Shown: one piece after another, positions 1 through 7,048 of the stretch
How the letters are laid out: each line of letters starts with the position of its first letter
Position numbering within the stretch: position 1 is the first letter of the stretch
Assembly (NCBI GenBank): GCA_002705575.1
Contig: PAHI01000068.1
Coordinates: 1 to 10,668, forward strand
Length of the DNA stretch: 10,668 bases
Reading direction: 5' to 3'
From: Fidelibacterota bacterium
GTDB taxonomy: Bacteria > Marinisomatota > Marinisomatia > SCGC-AAA003-L08 > GCA-002719095
The notes under the pieces: generated by a model
The model's database searches: none
Told to the model about the DNA's origin: nothing
Seen by the model: only the letters and a program-made list of their open reading frames with translations
Translations under genes and position numbers: made by a program

Positions 1-166
1 AATCTGAAGCATCACCATAATATACTTTTATTTTTTTATTTAAGACATTTTTGGAAGGATTACTTAAATTATCTATTATAATTACATTATTTTTTTTATT
101 CAAAATTAATTTATTAGCTAAATGACCTCCGATAAAACCTAGTCCACCTGTTATTAAGTAATTCAT
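1..166 (-). CDS. NAD(P)-dependent sugar-nucleotide epimerase/dehydratase, N-terminal part
   Basis: This is the first 55 codons of a gene that runs off the left edge. The reading frame begins MNYLITGGLGFIGGHLANK, which carries the glycine-rich GGxGFIG dinucleotide-binding motif of extended short-chain dehydrogenases, followed by a second beta strand ending in the acidic residue of IIIDNLS, the usual NAD-ribose contact (Asp near residue 38). This is typical of UDP-glucose 4-epimerase and dTDP-glucose/UDP-GlcNAc dehydratase relatives. The catalytic YxxxK lies outside the window, so the substrate cannot be told. The ATG overlaps the TAA of the upstream synthase gene by one base (TAATG), so it is probably translationally coupled and the last visible member of the pseB-pseC-PIG-L-neuB operon. 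It may supply another sugar nucleotide for the same surface glycan. Confidence 0.85.
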   Translation of the reverse strand, partial: MNYLITGGLGFIGGHLANKLILNKKNNVIIIDNLSNPSKNVLNKKIKVYYGDASD

Positions 167-1179
167 TAATTAAAATAAATTTTTCTTAGAATTGATCCTC
201 TTTTAATATTTCTGTTAACTTTCTTCCCAATATACTTTTTTAAATCTCTGGGTAAAATTCCATTACAATTTTTTTGATAAATATAATCATTTTGTGTAAA
301 GATTTGATTTTTTTTTAAATCATGTCTTATCATTACCCCAAGTCTTACTTTATACTTAAATTTTAACTCTACTCTAGCTGGTTTAATTTCCTCAGAACCT
401 AATCTATGGAAACCTTCATTAATTTTTATTACATAATTTTTTATTTCTTTTGGATTAAGGCTAAAAAAATGATCGGGTCCCTTTAATTTTTTATCTAATG
501 TAAAATGCTTTTCAAATACCATTGATCCATGGGAAATGGACTGAACAGCTGCTTCATAACTATCTGTGTGATCTGAAAAACCACAAATAGTTTTAAATTT
601 TTCTCTTAAAGTATTAATTCTTCTCAAATTTACTTGATTATTATCCGTTGGATACTGACTAACACAATGTAATAAAATTGGTTTTATTTTAGAATATTGT
701 TTTACAGTTTTAACTGCAAACTCTACATCTGAAAAATCAGCCATTCCAGTTGATAAAATTATTTTGAATTGTTTTTTTGCCATGTAGCCTATTAGATCTG
801 TATTTGTAATATAATCAGATCCATTTTTGATGTATTTTAAATTAAATTTTTTTAAGTGATCAACACCTTGTCTAGAAGTAGGTGTAGAGATAAATTGTAT
901 CTTATTTTGTTTACAAATTTTGATTAATGTTGCAGTCCACTCATTTTTATACTCATTTTCTTTACATAACTTATAAAGAGAAGTTTTAATTAGCCTTCCT
1001 CTGTATTTATATTCATGGGTAATTTTTTTATCATTTATAAAGTCTTCAGTTGTAAAATTTTGAAATTTGACAGCACTTACACCTGCTTTTGCTGCCTCAA
1101 GAACTGACTTTTTTGCAATATTGAAATTACCATTGTGGTTTAAACCAATTTCAGCAATGATAAATGGATATTTATCCAT
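166..1179 (-). CDS. NeuB-family nonulosonate (sialic/legionaminic/pseudaminic-type) synthase with SAF domain
   Basis: The enzyme condenses phosphoenolpyruvate with a six-carbon amino sugar to make a nine-carbon 2-keto acid in the cytoplasm. The 337-residue length is normal for the family. Residues 1 to about 265 form the TIM-barrel domain: AEIGLNHNG (9-17), AVKFQNF (36-42), STGMA (143-147), CVSQYPT (172-178), GFSDHT (200-205) and FEKHF (222-226). His204 and His225 match in spacing the two metal-ligand histidines known in NeuB. Residues from about 275 form the C-terminal SAF (antifreeze-like) domain. The GPDHFFSLNP segment (234-243) resembles NeuB/LegI rather than the D/E-S-x-FSL form common in PseI, although the neighbouring genes are pseudaminate-like. 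The SAF segment that usually reads RPGxGIxP is degenerate here (KNCNGILP). The gene starts 4 bases after the PIG-L stop, with AAGGTGG upstream as ribosome-binding site. Family assignment is very secure; the exact sugar is not. Confidence 0.93.
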   Translation of the reverse strand: MDKYPFIIAEIGLNHNGNFNIAKKSVLEAAKAGVSAVKFQNFTTEDFINDKKITHEYKYRGRLIKTSLYKLCKENEYKNEWTATLIKICKQNKIQFISTPTSRQGVDHLKKFNLKYIKNGSDYITNTDLIGYMAKKQFKIILSTGMADFSDVEFAVKTVKQYSKIKPILLHCVSQYPTDNNQVNLRRINTLREKFKTICGFSDHTDSYEAAVQSISHGSMVFEKHFTLDKKLKGPDHFFSLNPKEIKNYVIKINEGFHRLGSEEIKPARVELKFKYKVRLGVMIRHDLKKNQIFTQNDYIYQKNCNGILPRDLKKYIGKKVNRNIKRGSILRKIYFN

Positions 1180-1183
1180 ATAA

Positions 1184-1855
1184 CTAATCCACCTTTTTAA
1201 TAAGTTTAAAGCCCTCAGCGTATTCTAAACTAGCAAACATTCCTCTATATCTTGATAGAATAAGAGTTCCTTCTAATGATCTTGGATGAGGGAATTTTCT
1301 AAGTTCATTTTTATATTTTTTTAAAGCCGAAATTTTATTTTTTATAGTTTTCTTCGCATCAAAAAATACATTAGGTTTAAAGTTATATTCGTTACTATGA
1401 AAACCAAGATCTGTAGAAGAAAGCACTTCATAGCTCATTATTTCATGTTTTGTTTTGTAAAATCTTGTAGCTACAATTGTAGCTTCACAAACAATTCTAT
1501 GATCAATATTTAAATCGTTAGAATCATGTGTAAAAATTAGATTTGGTTTAAATTTTAAAATTTCTTTTTCAATCACTTTATTTAAAGTCAATTTGGGGAC
1601 TGTATCGAGAGAATTATCAGGGAAATTATAGAATTTTTTTTTTTTTATACCTAAAATTCTACAAGCGTCATTTGCACACTTTTTCCTATTAATTGCCTCT
1701 ATTTTAGTATTCTTATTATCTCTTGAGCTTACACCATCAGTGAGAAATATAGCTTTAGAAATATGACCTTCTTTGTTAAGTTTTGATACAGTCGCCCCAC
1801 ACCCTAAAGTTTCATCGTCTGGGTGTGCAGATATAATAAGTATTTTTTTTTTCAT
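1184..1855 (-). CDS. PIG-L/LmbE family zinc-dependent N-deacetylase
   Basis: A 223-residue protein of the PIG-L (LmbE-like) family, which removes N-acetyl groups from GlcNAc-like sugars using zinc. The N-terminal AHPDDE motif (10-15, His11, Asp13, Asp14) and the later HDSNDLNIDH motif (110-119) are both intact, giving the two halves of the metal and catalytic site. There is no signal peptide, so it acts in the cytoplasm. It lies between pseC and the synthase gene, overlapping the pseC stop by four bases (ATGA), so it very likely acts on an intermediate or product of the nonulosonate pathway, perhaps leaving a free amine for another substituent. That role is inference. An in-frame run of 13 A on the coding strand (1634-1646) encodes IKKKK around residues 70-74. 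Confidence 0.9.
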   Translation of the reverse strand: MKKKILIISAHPDDETLGCGATVSKLNKEGHISKAIFLTDGVSSRDNKNTKIEAINRKKCANDACRILGIKKKKFYNFPDNSLDTVPKLTLNKVIEKEILKFKPNLIFTHDSNDLNIDHRIVCEATIVATRFYKTKHEIMSYEVLSSTDLGFHSNEYNFKPNVFFDAKKTIKNKISALKKYKNELRKFPHPRSLEGTLILSRYRGMFASLEYAEGFKLIKKVD

Positions 1856-3009
1856 ATTATATTTTCAGTTATATAATTTAACTCCTTTACAATTTTTTTT
1901 AAATTTTTTAATGATAAATCAAAATATATTGGTAATGAAATTGAGGTTTCGTAGTGCCATTCAGAGTTCGGAAAGTCTCCTTTTCTAAAACCTAAATTAT
2001 AATAATAAGGGTGTAAATGAATTGGGATATAATGTACATTCAGAATAATTCCTTTTTTTTTCATTTCCATAAAAATTTTTTTTCTGTTTTTTTTATTTTT
2101 TAAGTTTATGACATATAAATGATGTGTAGATTTACTTTTTATGTCAATTTTAGGAAGAGATATTTTATCCGTTTTTAAATTTTTATTATAAAAATCAAAT
2201 ATACTCTTTCTTTTTCTTATAAATTTTTTAATCCTTTTTAATTGAGAAAGACCTAGTGCTGCATTTATGTCCGACATATGGTAATTATGTCCTAGGAATT
2301 GTTGTTCATAATAAAAAGGATCTTTGATTTTTTTTTTAAAAAATTTAAAATTCCTAGTTATTCCATTATTTCTGAACATTTTTAGTCTCTCAATAAATTT
2401 CATATTATTAGATAAAGCTATACCTCCTTCACCAGTCGTAATAGTTTTAACAGGATGAAAACTTGTGACTACAATATCTGACCACTTACAAGATCCAACC
2501 TTTTCTTTATCCTTGGATCCACCCAAAGAATGTGAGGCATCTTCGATTATAAAAAAGTTAAATTTTACTGATAGTTCATGAATTTTTTTTTGATCTGGGG
2601 GCTGTCCACCAAAATGAACAGTTATTAATATTTTAGGTAAAGTTTTATTTTTTTTTGCTTTTATTAATTTTTTTTCTAATTCTACGACTGATATATTTTT
2701 ATTTTTTCTACAAATATCAACGAAATCTACTTTTGATGAGAAATGTCTTGCGGCAGAGGCTGATGAAACAAATGAATTGGGAGTGGTCCAAACTATATCA
2801 TTTTTTTTTAAACCAATTGCAAAGCAAGATCCAGTTAATGCACTGCTAGCACTATTAAAGGTGACACCAAATTTTGAACCAACAAATGAAGAAACTCGTT
2901 TTTCAAATTCACTTACAACTTTTCCACGGGTTATTATATCGCTTTTTAAAACTTTATTTACTGATCTTATATCGCTACTAATTATTGATTGCCTGTTGTA
3001 ATATATCAT
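1852..3009 (-). CDS. pseC: PseC-like UDP-4-keto-6-deoxy-sugar C4 aminotransferase (DegT/DnrJ/EryC1 family)
   Basis: A 385-residue PLP-dependent sugar aminotransferase. In the pseudaminic pathway PseC transfers an amino group from glutamate to C4 of the keto sugar made by PseB, giving UDP-4-amino-4,6-dideoxy-beta-L-AltNAc. Visible motifs are FNSASSAL (51-58), IIEDASHSLGG (154-164, with the PLP-pyridine Asp157), SFHPVKTITTGEGG (183-196, with Lys188 as the predicted internal aldimine lysine), GHNYHMSDINAALGLSQL (240-257) and VHYIPIHLHPYY (325-336). These agree with the PseC subgroup as I remember the Helicobacter enzyme (SFHAIKPITTAEGG, GHNFRLNEIQSALGLSQL). The start overlaps the pseB stop by one base (TAATG) and the stop overlaps the next gene by four, so expression is coupled. 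A LegC-type role is the alternative, but the adjoining pseB favours PseC. Confidence 0.9.
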   Translation of the reverse strand: MIYYNRQSIISSDIRSVNKVLKSDIITRGKVVSEFEKRVSSFVGSKFGVTFNSASSALTGSCFAIGLKKNDIVWTTPNSFVSSASAARHFSSKVDFVDICRKNKNISVVELEKKLIKAKKNKTLPKILITVHFGGQPPDQKKIHELSVKFNFFIIEDASHSLGGSKDKEKVGSCKWSDIVVTSFHPVKTITTGEGGIALSNNMKFIERLKMFRNNGITRNFKFFKKKIKDPFYYEQQFLGHNYHMSDINAALGLSQLKRIKKFIRKRKSIFDFYNKNLKTDKISLPKIDIKSKSTHHLYVINLKNKKNRKKIFMEMKKKGIILNVHYIPIHLHPYYYNLGFRKGDFPNSEWHYETSISLPIYFDLSLKNLKKIVKELNYITENII

Positions 3010-4007
3010 TAAGATTTTATTAATTGCTTTATTTCTTTTACATTTAAAAAATCCTTATTTTTATCAGAGCTATACTCTAAATCATCTCGTACTTTTTTGC
3101 CTTTTTCACCTGTTTTACTAACTACATAATTTATGTTTCCATCAAAAAAATTTATATTAGGTTTTATTAAGAAATAATTTTTAAATTCTAAAATGTAATT
3201 AGACATTTCTTTAGAACATAACACTTCATGGATTTTTTCTCCTGGACGTATCCCAACAATCTTAAATTTTGGGTTGTTTACCAATGCTTTAACAATGTCC
3301 ATCAATCTAGCTGAAGGTATTTTTGGTACGTAAGTTTCTCCTCCACGCATTAGATTTAGGCATTGAAGAACAAAATTCGCACTTTGCTCCAAAGTTATAA
3401 GGAATCTTGTCATTGATTTGTGGGTAATTGGTAAAGTCCTTCCCTGTTCTATTAATGATTTAAAATATGGTATTACAGATCCTCTAGAGTTTATTACATT
3501 TCCGTATCTAACTACTGAAAATCTTGTAACATTCTTGCCTGACATGTTATTAGCTGCAATAACTAGTTTATCTGCTGCTAACTTTGTTGCACCATACAAA
3601 TTGATAGGATTTACAGCTTTATCAGTAGATATGGCTACAAATTTTTTTACATTATTTTTTTGTGACGAGCTAATTAAATTTTGAGTGCCAAATATATTAG
3701 TGTTTATACACTCTGTTGGATTATATTCGGATGTATCAACTTGCTTCATTGCAGCTGCATGAAATACATAGTCAACATCTTTTAAAGCATAATCTAATCT
3801 CTCTTTATCTCTTATATCTCCCACAAAATACCTGATAAATTTAAATTTTTCTGGTGAAATCATCTCTTTCATTTTTAATTGTTTTAATTCATCTCTAGAA
3901 AAAACAATTAATTTTTTTGGTTTATATCGCTTTATAATGTGACTTACAAAAAGACTACCAAAAGAACCTGTGCTTCCAGAAATAAAAATGGATTTATTAT
4001 TGATCAT
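3009..4007 (-). CDS. pseB: PseB-like UDP-GlcNAc 4,6-dehydratase (inverting, 5-epimerising)
   Basis: This would be the first enzyme of the pathway: it converts UDP-GlcNAc to UDP-2-acetamido-2,6-dideoxy-beta-L-arabino-hexos-4-ulose. The 332-residue protein has a Rossmann start SGSTGSFG (10-17), then VFSRDELKQ (35-43), AAAMKQVD (84-91), STDKAVNPINLYGATK (127-142) and GIRPGEKIHEV near residue 250. Asp129, Lys130 and Tyr138 occupy the positions of the catalytic triad of the inverting dehydratase FlaA1/PseB, with Lys142 completing YxxxK. Its short single-domain form separates it from membrane-bound CapD/PglF dehydratases. It is the first gene of the left operon: upstream is a 113-base divergent gap shared with the aldo/keto reductase. 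No good Shine-Dalgarno precedes the ATG. Confidence 0.92.
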   Translation of the reverse strand: MINNKSIFISGSTGSFGSLFVSHIIKRYKPKKLIVFSRDELKQLKMKEMISPEKFKFIRYFVGDIRDKERLDYALKDVDYVFHAAAMKQVDTSEYNPTECINTNIFGTQNLISSSQKNNVKKFVAISTDKAVNPINLYGATKLAADKLVIAANNMSGKNVTRFSVVRYGNVINSRGSVIPYFKSLIEQGRTLPITHKSMTRFLITLEQSANFVLQCLNLMRGGETYVPKIPSARLMDIVKALVNNPKFKIVGIRPGEKIHEVLCSKEMSNYILEFKNYFLIKPNINFFDGNINYVVSKTGEKGKKVRDDLEYSSDKNKDFLNVKEIKQLIKS

Positions 4008-4019
4008 TTAAATTTATGA

Positions 4020-4040
4020 AATACTTATAAAGCAAGTATT
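4020..4040. promoter_or_regulatory. Inverted repeat in the pseB / aldo-keto reductase divergent gap
   Basis: AATACTT and its exact reverse complement AAGTATT flank a 7-base spacer (ATAAAGC). The repeat lies 13 bases upstream of the pseB start codon and about 80 bases upstream of the divergent reductase gene. It could be a dimeric-regulator operator or a hairpin in the pseB leader. In DNA this AT-rich a 7-base palindrome can arise by chance. Confidence 0.3.
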
Positions 4041-4086
4041 AAAGATTTAAAATTAAAAAATTTCTATTTATAATAATGAATGATTA

Positions 4087-4092
4087 TATAAT
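4087..4092 (+). promoter_or_regulatory. Possible -10 element (TATAAT) for the aldo/keto reductase gene
   Basis: A perfect TATAAT lies 28 bases upstream of the ATG at 4121. No convincing -35 hexamer is seen at the usual distance. The base composition makes TATAAT common by chance, so this rests mainly on its position. Confidence 0.25.
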
Positions 4093-4120
4093 ATTACGAG
4101 TAAAACTTGATTGAAGTTAT

Positions 4121-4981
4121 ATGTATTTTGGTATTGGAACAGCACAATTTGATCAAAATTATGGGATCTTAAAAAAAAATGTTAAAAAGAAAACTTACAA
4201 AAGTTTTTTTTCTAAGATCAATAAATCAGAAAGAATTAAGCTAATCGATACTGCACCCTCTTATGGAAATGCTGAAAAACAAATTGGAGAAGTGAAAAAT
4301 TTAAAGAAAAAGTTGTCAACTAAATTTTTAACCTTTAATACAAAAGTAAAAAAATCAAATTTATACTTTGTTAAAAAATCAATAGATCTGAGCTTAAAAA
4401 AATTAAAAAGAAAAAAAATAGATTATATAATGTTCCATAATGAAAACGATTTTGTTAATTCTGATGAAAAAATTATAAATTATTTAAATCTTCAAAAAAA
4501 GAAAGGTAAGATTAAAAAGATCGGAATTTCAACTTACGATGTATACAAAATATCTTACTATTTAAAAAAATATAATTTCGATTTTTTTCAAATACCAATA
4601 AATTTATTTAATTTAGACAATAAAAAATTGAAATATTTAATAAATTGTAAAAAAAAATACAAAATTGAATTCCATATCAGATCAGTTTTTATTCAGGGTT
4701 TATTATTTCAAAAAGTACATTATTTAAATAATTTTAAGAATTTAAAAAAAAAAATTTTGCAATTAAAAAAATATGAGCAAAAATTTAAAATGGATAAATA
4801 TGAATTAGCAATTAATGCTATTTTTAGTTTAAATTTAGCAAAATATATAATTTTAGGATGCTCTTCCATTGAAGATATAGAAAAAATTAATTCATTAAAA
4901 AAAAAAAAAATAAACTTTCCTTTTAATAAGTTTTATATTTCTAATGAAAGAGAGATAGACCCTAGATATTGGAATTTATGA
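4121..4981 (+). CDS. Aldo/keto reductase family oxidoreductase
   Basis: A 286-residue NAD(P)H-dependent reductase of the (beta/alpha)8 aldo/keto reductase family. It opens with GIGTAQF, and the catalytic tetrad is complete: Asp43 and Tyr48 in DTAPSYGNAE, Lys75 in FNTKVKK, and His106 in MFHNEN. The later KIGISTY and the C-terminal FILGCSS-like segment (IILGCSS) are also typical of the family. An in-frame TGA at 4112-4114 rules out earlier starts, so ATG 4121 is right; the ribosome-binding site is weak. It stands alone on the plus strand between two minus-strand nonulosonate operons and overlaps the aminotransferase tail by 6 bases. Relatives often accompany SpsF-type cytidylyltransferases in surface-sugar clusters, so reduction of a keto sugar or aldehyde in this pathway is likely but inferred. 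It holds A runs of 11 (4744-4754) and 14 (4897-4910), both in frame. Confidence 0.88.
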   Translation: MYFGIGTAQFDQNYGILKKNVKKKTYKSFFSKINKSERIKLIDTAPSYGNAEKQIGEVKNLKKKLSTKFLTFNTKVKKSNLYFVKKSIDLSLKKLKRKKIDYIMFHNENDFVNSDEKIINYLNLQKKKGKIKKIGISTYDVYKISYYLKKYNFDFFQIPINLFNLDNKKLKYLINCKKKYKIEFHIRSVFIQGLLFQKVHYLNNFKNLKKKILQLKKYEQKFKMDKYELAINAIFSLNLAKYIILGCSSIEDIEKINSLKKKKINFPFNKFYISNEREIDPRYWNL

Positions 4982-6283
4982 ACTTAATCTTTTAAAATGT
5001 GACGCTGAGACTGGTCCTTTAAGAAAAGGATTTTTAAAATTAGTTTTCTGCAAAATGTTTATTTTTTTGAAAACTTTGCTTAAAAAATAAATATACTTAT
5101 CAATAATTATTTTTTTATGTTCGATGCTTACGTATGTCACATTTGAAGCTAAAAATCCAAATTTAAGCATTTCTTGTGTCATAAAAGTTTTTAATTTTTG
5201 GTGATTATCTTTGAAAATAAAAGATGTTATTCCCTTCATATCATTAACAATTATTGGCACATTGTGTATTTTGGAAATTTGTTTCAGTTTTTTTTGTAAA
5301 TAATCACCATTTTTTTTTATTAATTTTTGTGATCTTGTTTTTTTCATTACTTTTAAGGTCTCGTTAGCAGCCACAAATCCAATCCTTTCACTCCAAAAAG
5401 TACTACTTATAAAAGACCCTTTTGCCTTTTGCATAATATTTTTTTTTCCAATAATTGCGGAAATTGCATAACCATTTCCTAATGCTTTTCCAAAAGTAGC
5501 AATATCTGGATTTACATTTGTTATTAAATGTAATCCTCCATAATTTACTCTAAATGCACTTGTACATTCGTCAAAAATTAAAATTATTTTATTTTTATTG
5601 CAGAATTTTCTAACATTTTTTAAAAATTCTAAATTTGGCATCGATGTCCTAGCAATTTCAATTATTGCAATACCAATTTTATATTTAGAATATAAATTTT
5701 TGAAACCATTAAAATCATTCATTGAAAAGGGATGTACTTTGTTCTTTAAGTATTTCGGTACTCCTATTGGATTTAATCCTGGTAATAAATGCTCATTAAG
5801 AGAATTCTTTGACTTTAAATTCATCGATAAGTACCAATCATGCCAACCATGATATCCACACACTGCTATTGAGTCATTATTATTTACAGATCTTGCAATC
5901 CTTATAGCAATTGAGCTTGCCTCAGCTCCTGACCTTGCAAATTTTGCCATACCAGCCCATTTATGAATTTTTAAGAGTCTTTGAGCCAATTCCAACTCTT
6001 CAACACAATTTAAAGATGACATGTTACCTTTTTTTAAAGCATCTATTATTTTTTTATCAATTTGAGAATTTGCATAGCCTAAAGTGTTCTGACCAACTGC
6101 AAATATCATATCGATATACTTTTTTCCCTGTATGTCCCAAACAAAACAACCTTTTGCTTTCTTATAATAGGTAGGCCAATATACTGGTAAATGTAATTCA
6201 GGTCTTTTAGATATTAATGAATTGCCACCTAATATTGTTTTTTTTGCTTCATCCCATTTTTTTTTATAAATATTTTTATTCAT
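4976..6283 (-). CDS. Class III PLP aminotransferase, glutamate-1-semialdehyde-2,1-aminomutase-like
   Basis: A 435-residue fold-type I class III PLP enzyme, close in length to HemL. Visible motifs are ARSGAEASSIAIRIAR (116-131, phosphate-binding region), GYHGWHDWY (143-151), LIFDECTSAFR (235-245, with Asp238 contacting the PLP ring) and IATFGKALGNGY (261-272, with Lys266 as the predicted Schiff-base lysine). The GYHGWHDWY form and its place next to a CMP-nonulosonate cytidylyltransferase suggest the branch of HemL-like proteins found in surface-polysaccharide clusters, not the haem-pathway enzyme itself. It could add or move an amino group on a sugar or on an acyl substituent of the nonulosonate; that is inference. 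It starts 7 bases after the pseF stop, so the two form an operon. Its 3' end overlaps the convergent reductase gene by 6 bases. Confidence 0.88.
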   Translation of the reverse strand: MNKNIYKKKWDEAKKTILGGNSLISKRPELHLPVYWPTYYKKAKGCFVWDIQGKKYIDMIFAVGQNTLGYANSQIDKKIIDALKKGNMSSLNCVEELELAQRLLKIHKWAGMAKFARSGAEASSIAIRIARSVNNNDSIAVCGYHGWHDWYLSMNLKSKNSLNEHLLPGLNPIGVPKYLKNKVHPFSMNDFNGFKNLYSKYKIGIAIIEIARTSMPNLEFLKNVRKFCNKNKIILIFDECTSAFRVNYGGLHLITNVNPDIATFGKALGNGYAISAIIGKKNIMQKAKGSFISSTFWSERIGFVAANETLKVMKKTRSQKLIKKNGDYLQKKLKQISKIHNVPIIVNDMKGITSFIFKDNHQKLKTFMTQEMLKFGFLASNVTYVSIEHKKIIIDKYIYFLSKVFKKINILQKTNFKNPFLKGPVSASHFKRLSS

Positions 6284-6290
6284 TAAATTT

Positions 6291-6959
6291 TTATTTTCTA
6301 AAAAGTTTTTTAGCTAATTTTAAATCATCCTTATCATCAATATCTACAGTCTCATGAATTGGAATTTCATAAGGTACATAACTTTTATTTTTGAATATAT
6401 GATCATTTCCATAAACACAAAACATACCGGCATCACAAAATAATTTCTCAGTCATTCTTGAATCTAAATGAGAAAGATTTTTAAATTTATTATGTAATAC
6501 ATTTCTTTTTATTTTTAAAGCCCATTCAACTGGATAATTATATTTTGTCACAGGAAGAATTGGATTTTTTTGTTTATGTTTTAAGAATAATTTATTTGCA
6601 TCTTTTATATATTTGATTTTAATAAATGGGTTAGTTGCATAAAATAACCAAATTTGATCATAAAACATATTTCTTTTTTTAAAATTGTTAACTACAAATT
6701 TTAAGGTATCTATTATAGATACATTATCTCCACTTAATTTGGATGGTCTGAAAAAATCAGTTTCAATTTTTAAACTTGAAGCAATTTTTTTTATTTTATT
6801 TGAGTCAGTTGATACATGTATCTTCTTAAACATTTTGCTTTTTTTTATAATTTCAAGAGAGTGGGATAACAACGGTTTGCCATAAAAGCCTATAATATTT
6901 TTATTTTTTATTCTTTTTGATCCTGATCTTGCGGGTATTATGGCTAATCTTTTTATCAT
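6291..6959 (-). CDS. pseF: PseF-like CMP-nonulosonate cytidylyltransferase
   Basis: A 222-residue nucleotidyltransferase that uses CTP to activate the nonulosonic acid as its CMP derivative, ready for transfer. The N-terminal IPARSGSKRIKNKNI (8-22) is the CTP-binding signature of the CMP-sialate synthetase family. RPSKLSGDN (71-79), LFYATNPFI (105-113), YPVEWAL (142-148), CDAGMF (175-180) and VDIDDKDDL (205-213) follow the PseF pattern rather than NeuA: PseF proteins share the SKRIKNKNI stretch, a DAG-L/M-x motif and the closing V-x-DIDTLEDLELA-like segment. It is the first gene of a two-gene operon with the class III aminotransferase and diverges from the sulfotransferase across 89 bases. 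Cytidylyltransferase function is secure; specificity for pseudaminate over a related sugar is likely but not proven. Confidence 0.9.
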   Translation of the reverse strand: MIKRLAIIPARSGSKRIKNKNIIGFYGKPLLSHSLEIIKKSKMFKKIHVSTDSNKIKKIASSLKIETDFFRPSKLSGDNVSIIDTLKFVVNNFKKRNMFYDQIWLFYATNPFIKIKYIKDANKLFLKHKQKNPILPVTKYNYPVEWALKIKRNVLHNKFKNLSHLDSRMTEKLFCDAGMFCVYGNDHIFKNKSYVPYEIPIHETVDIDDKDDLKLAKKLFRK

Positions 6960-6980
6960 CTAAAATTTCTTTAATTTTGG

Positions 6981-7009
6981 TATTGCTTAAAATAATTTAA
7001 TTTGCAATA
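6981..7009. promoter_or_regulatory. Imperfect inverted repeat in the pseF / sulfotransferase divergent gap
   Basis: TATTGC-TTAAA on the left pairs with TTTAA and GCAATA on the right around a four-base ATAA loop; three unpaired T (7001-7003) interrupt the right arm. It sits centrally between two divergently transcribed genes, where an operator would be expected. The 6-base TATTGC/GCAATA arms are perfect. Chance occurrence is possible in this composition. Confidence 0.25.
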
Positions 7010-7048
7010 TATTTTAATTTTTATATTCATTTAATTGTATAAATCCTA

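Noticed and set aside
3418..3684. Plus-strand open frame of 88 codons
   Set aside because: It lies wholly opposite pseB, whose motifs are clear, and shows no motif of its own. The similar short plus-strand frames at 1773-1988, 2655-2849, 2777-3001, 5598-5852, 5911-6174, 6685-6885 and 9282-9476 are rejected for the same reason: each lies opposite a convincing gene.
4020..4040. Intrinsic terminator
   Set aside because: The inverted repeat lies between two genes that point away from each other, where no transcript needs to end, and no T run follows it.
4076..4120. Earlier ATG (4076) as start of the aldo/keto reductase
   Set aside because: The frame hits a TGA at 4112-4114 before the accepted start.
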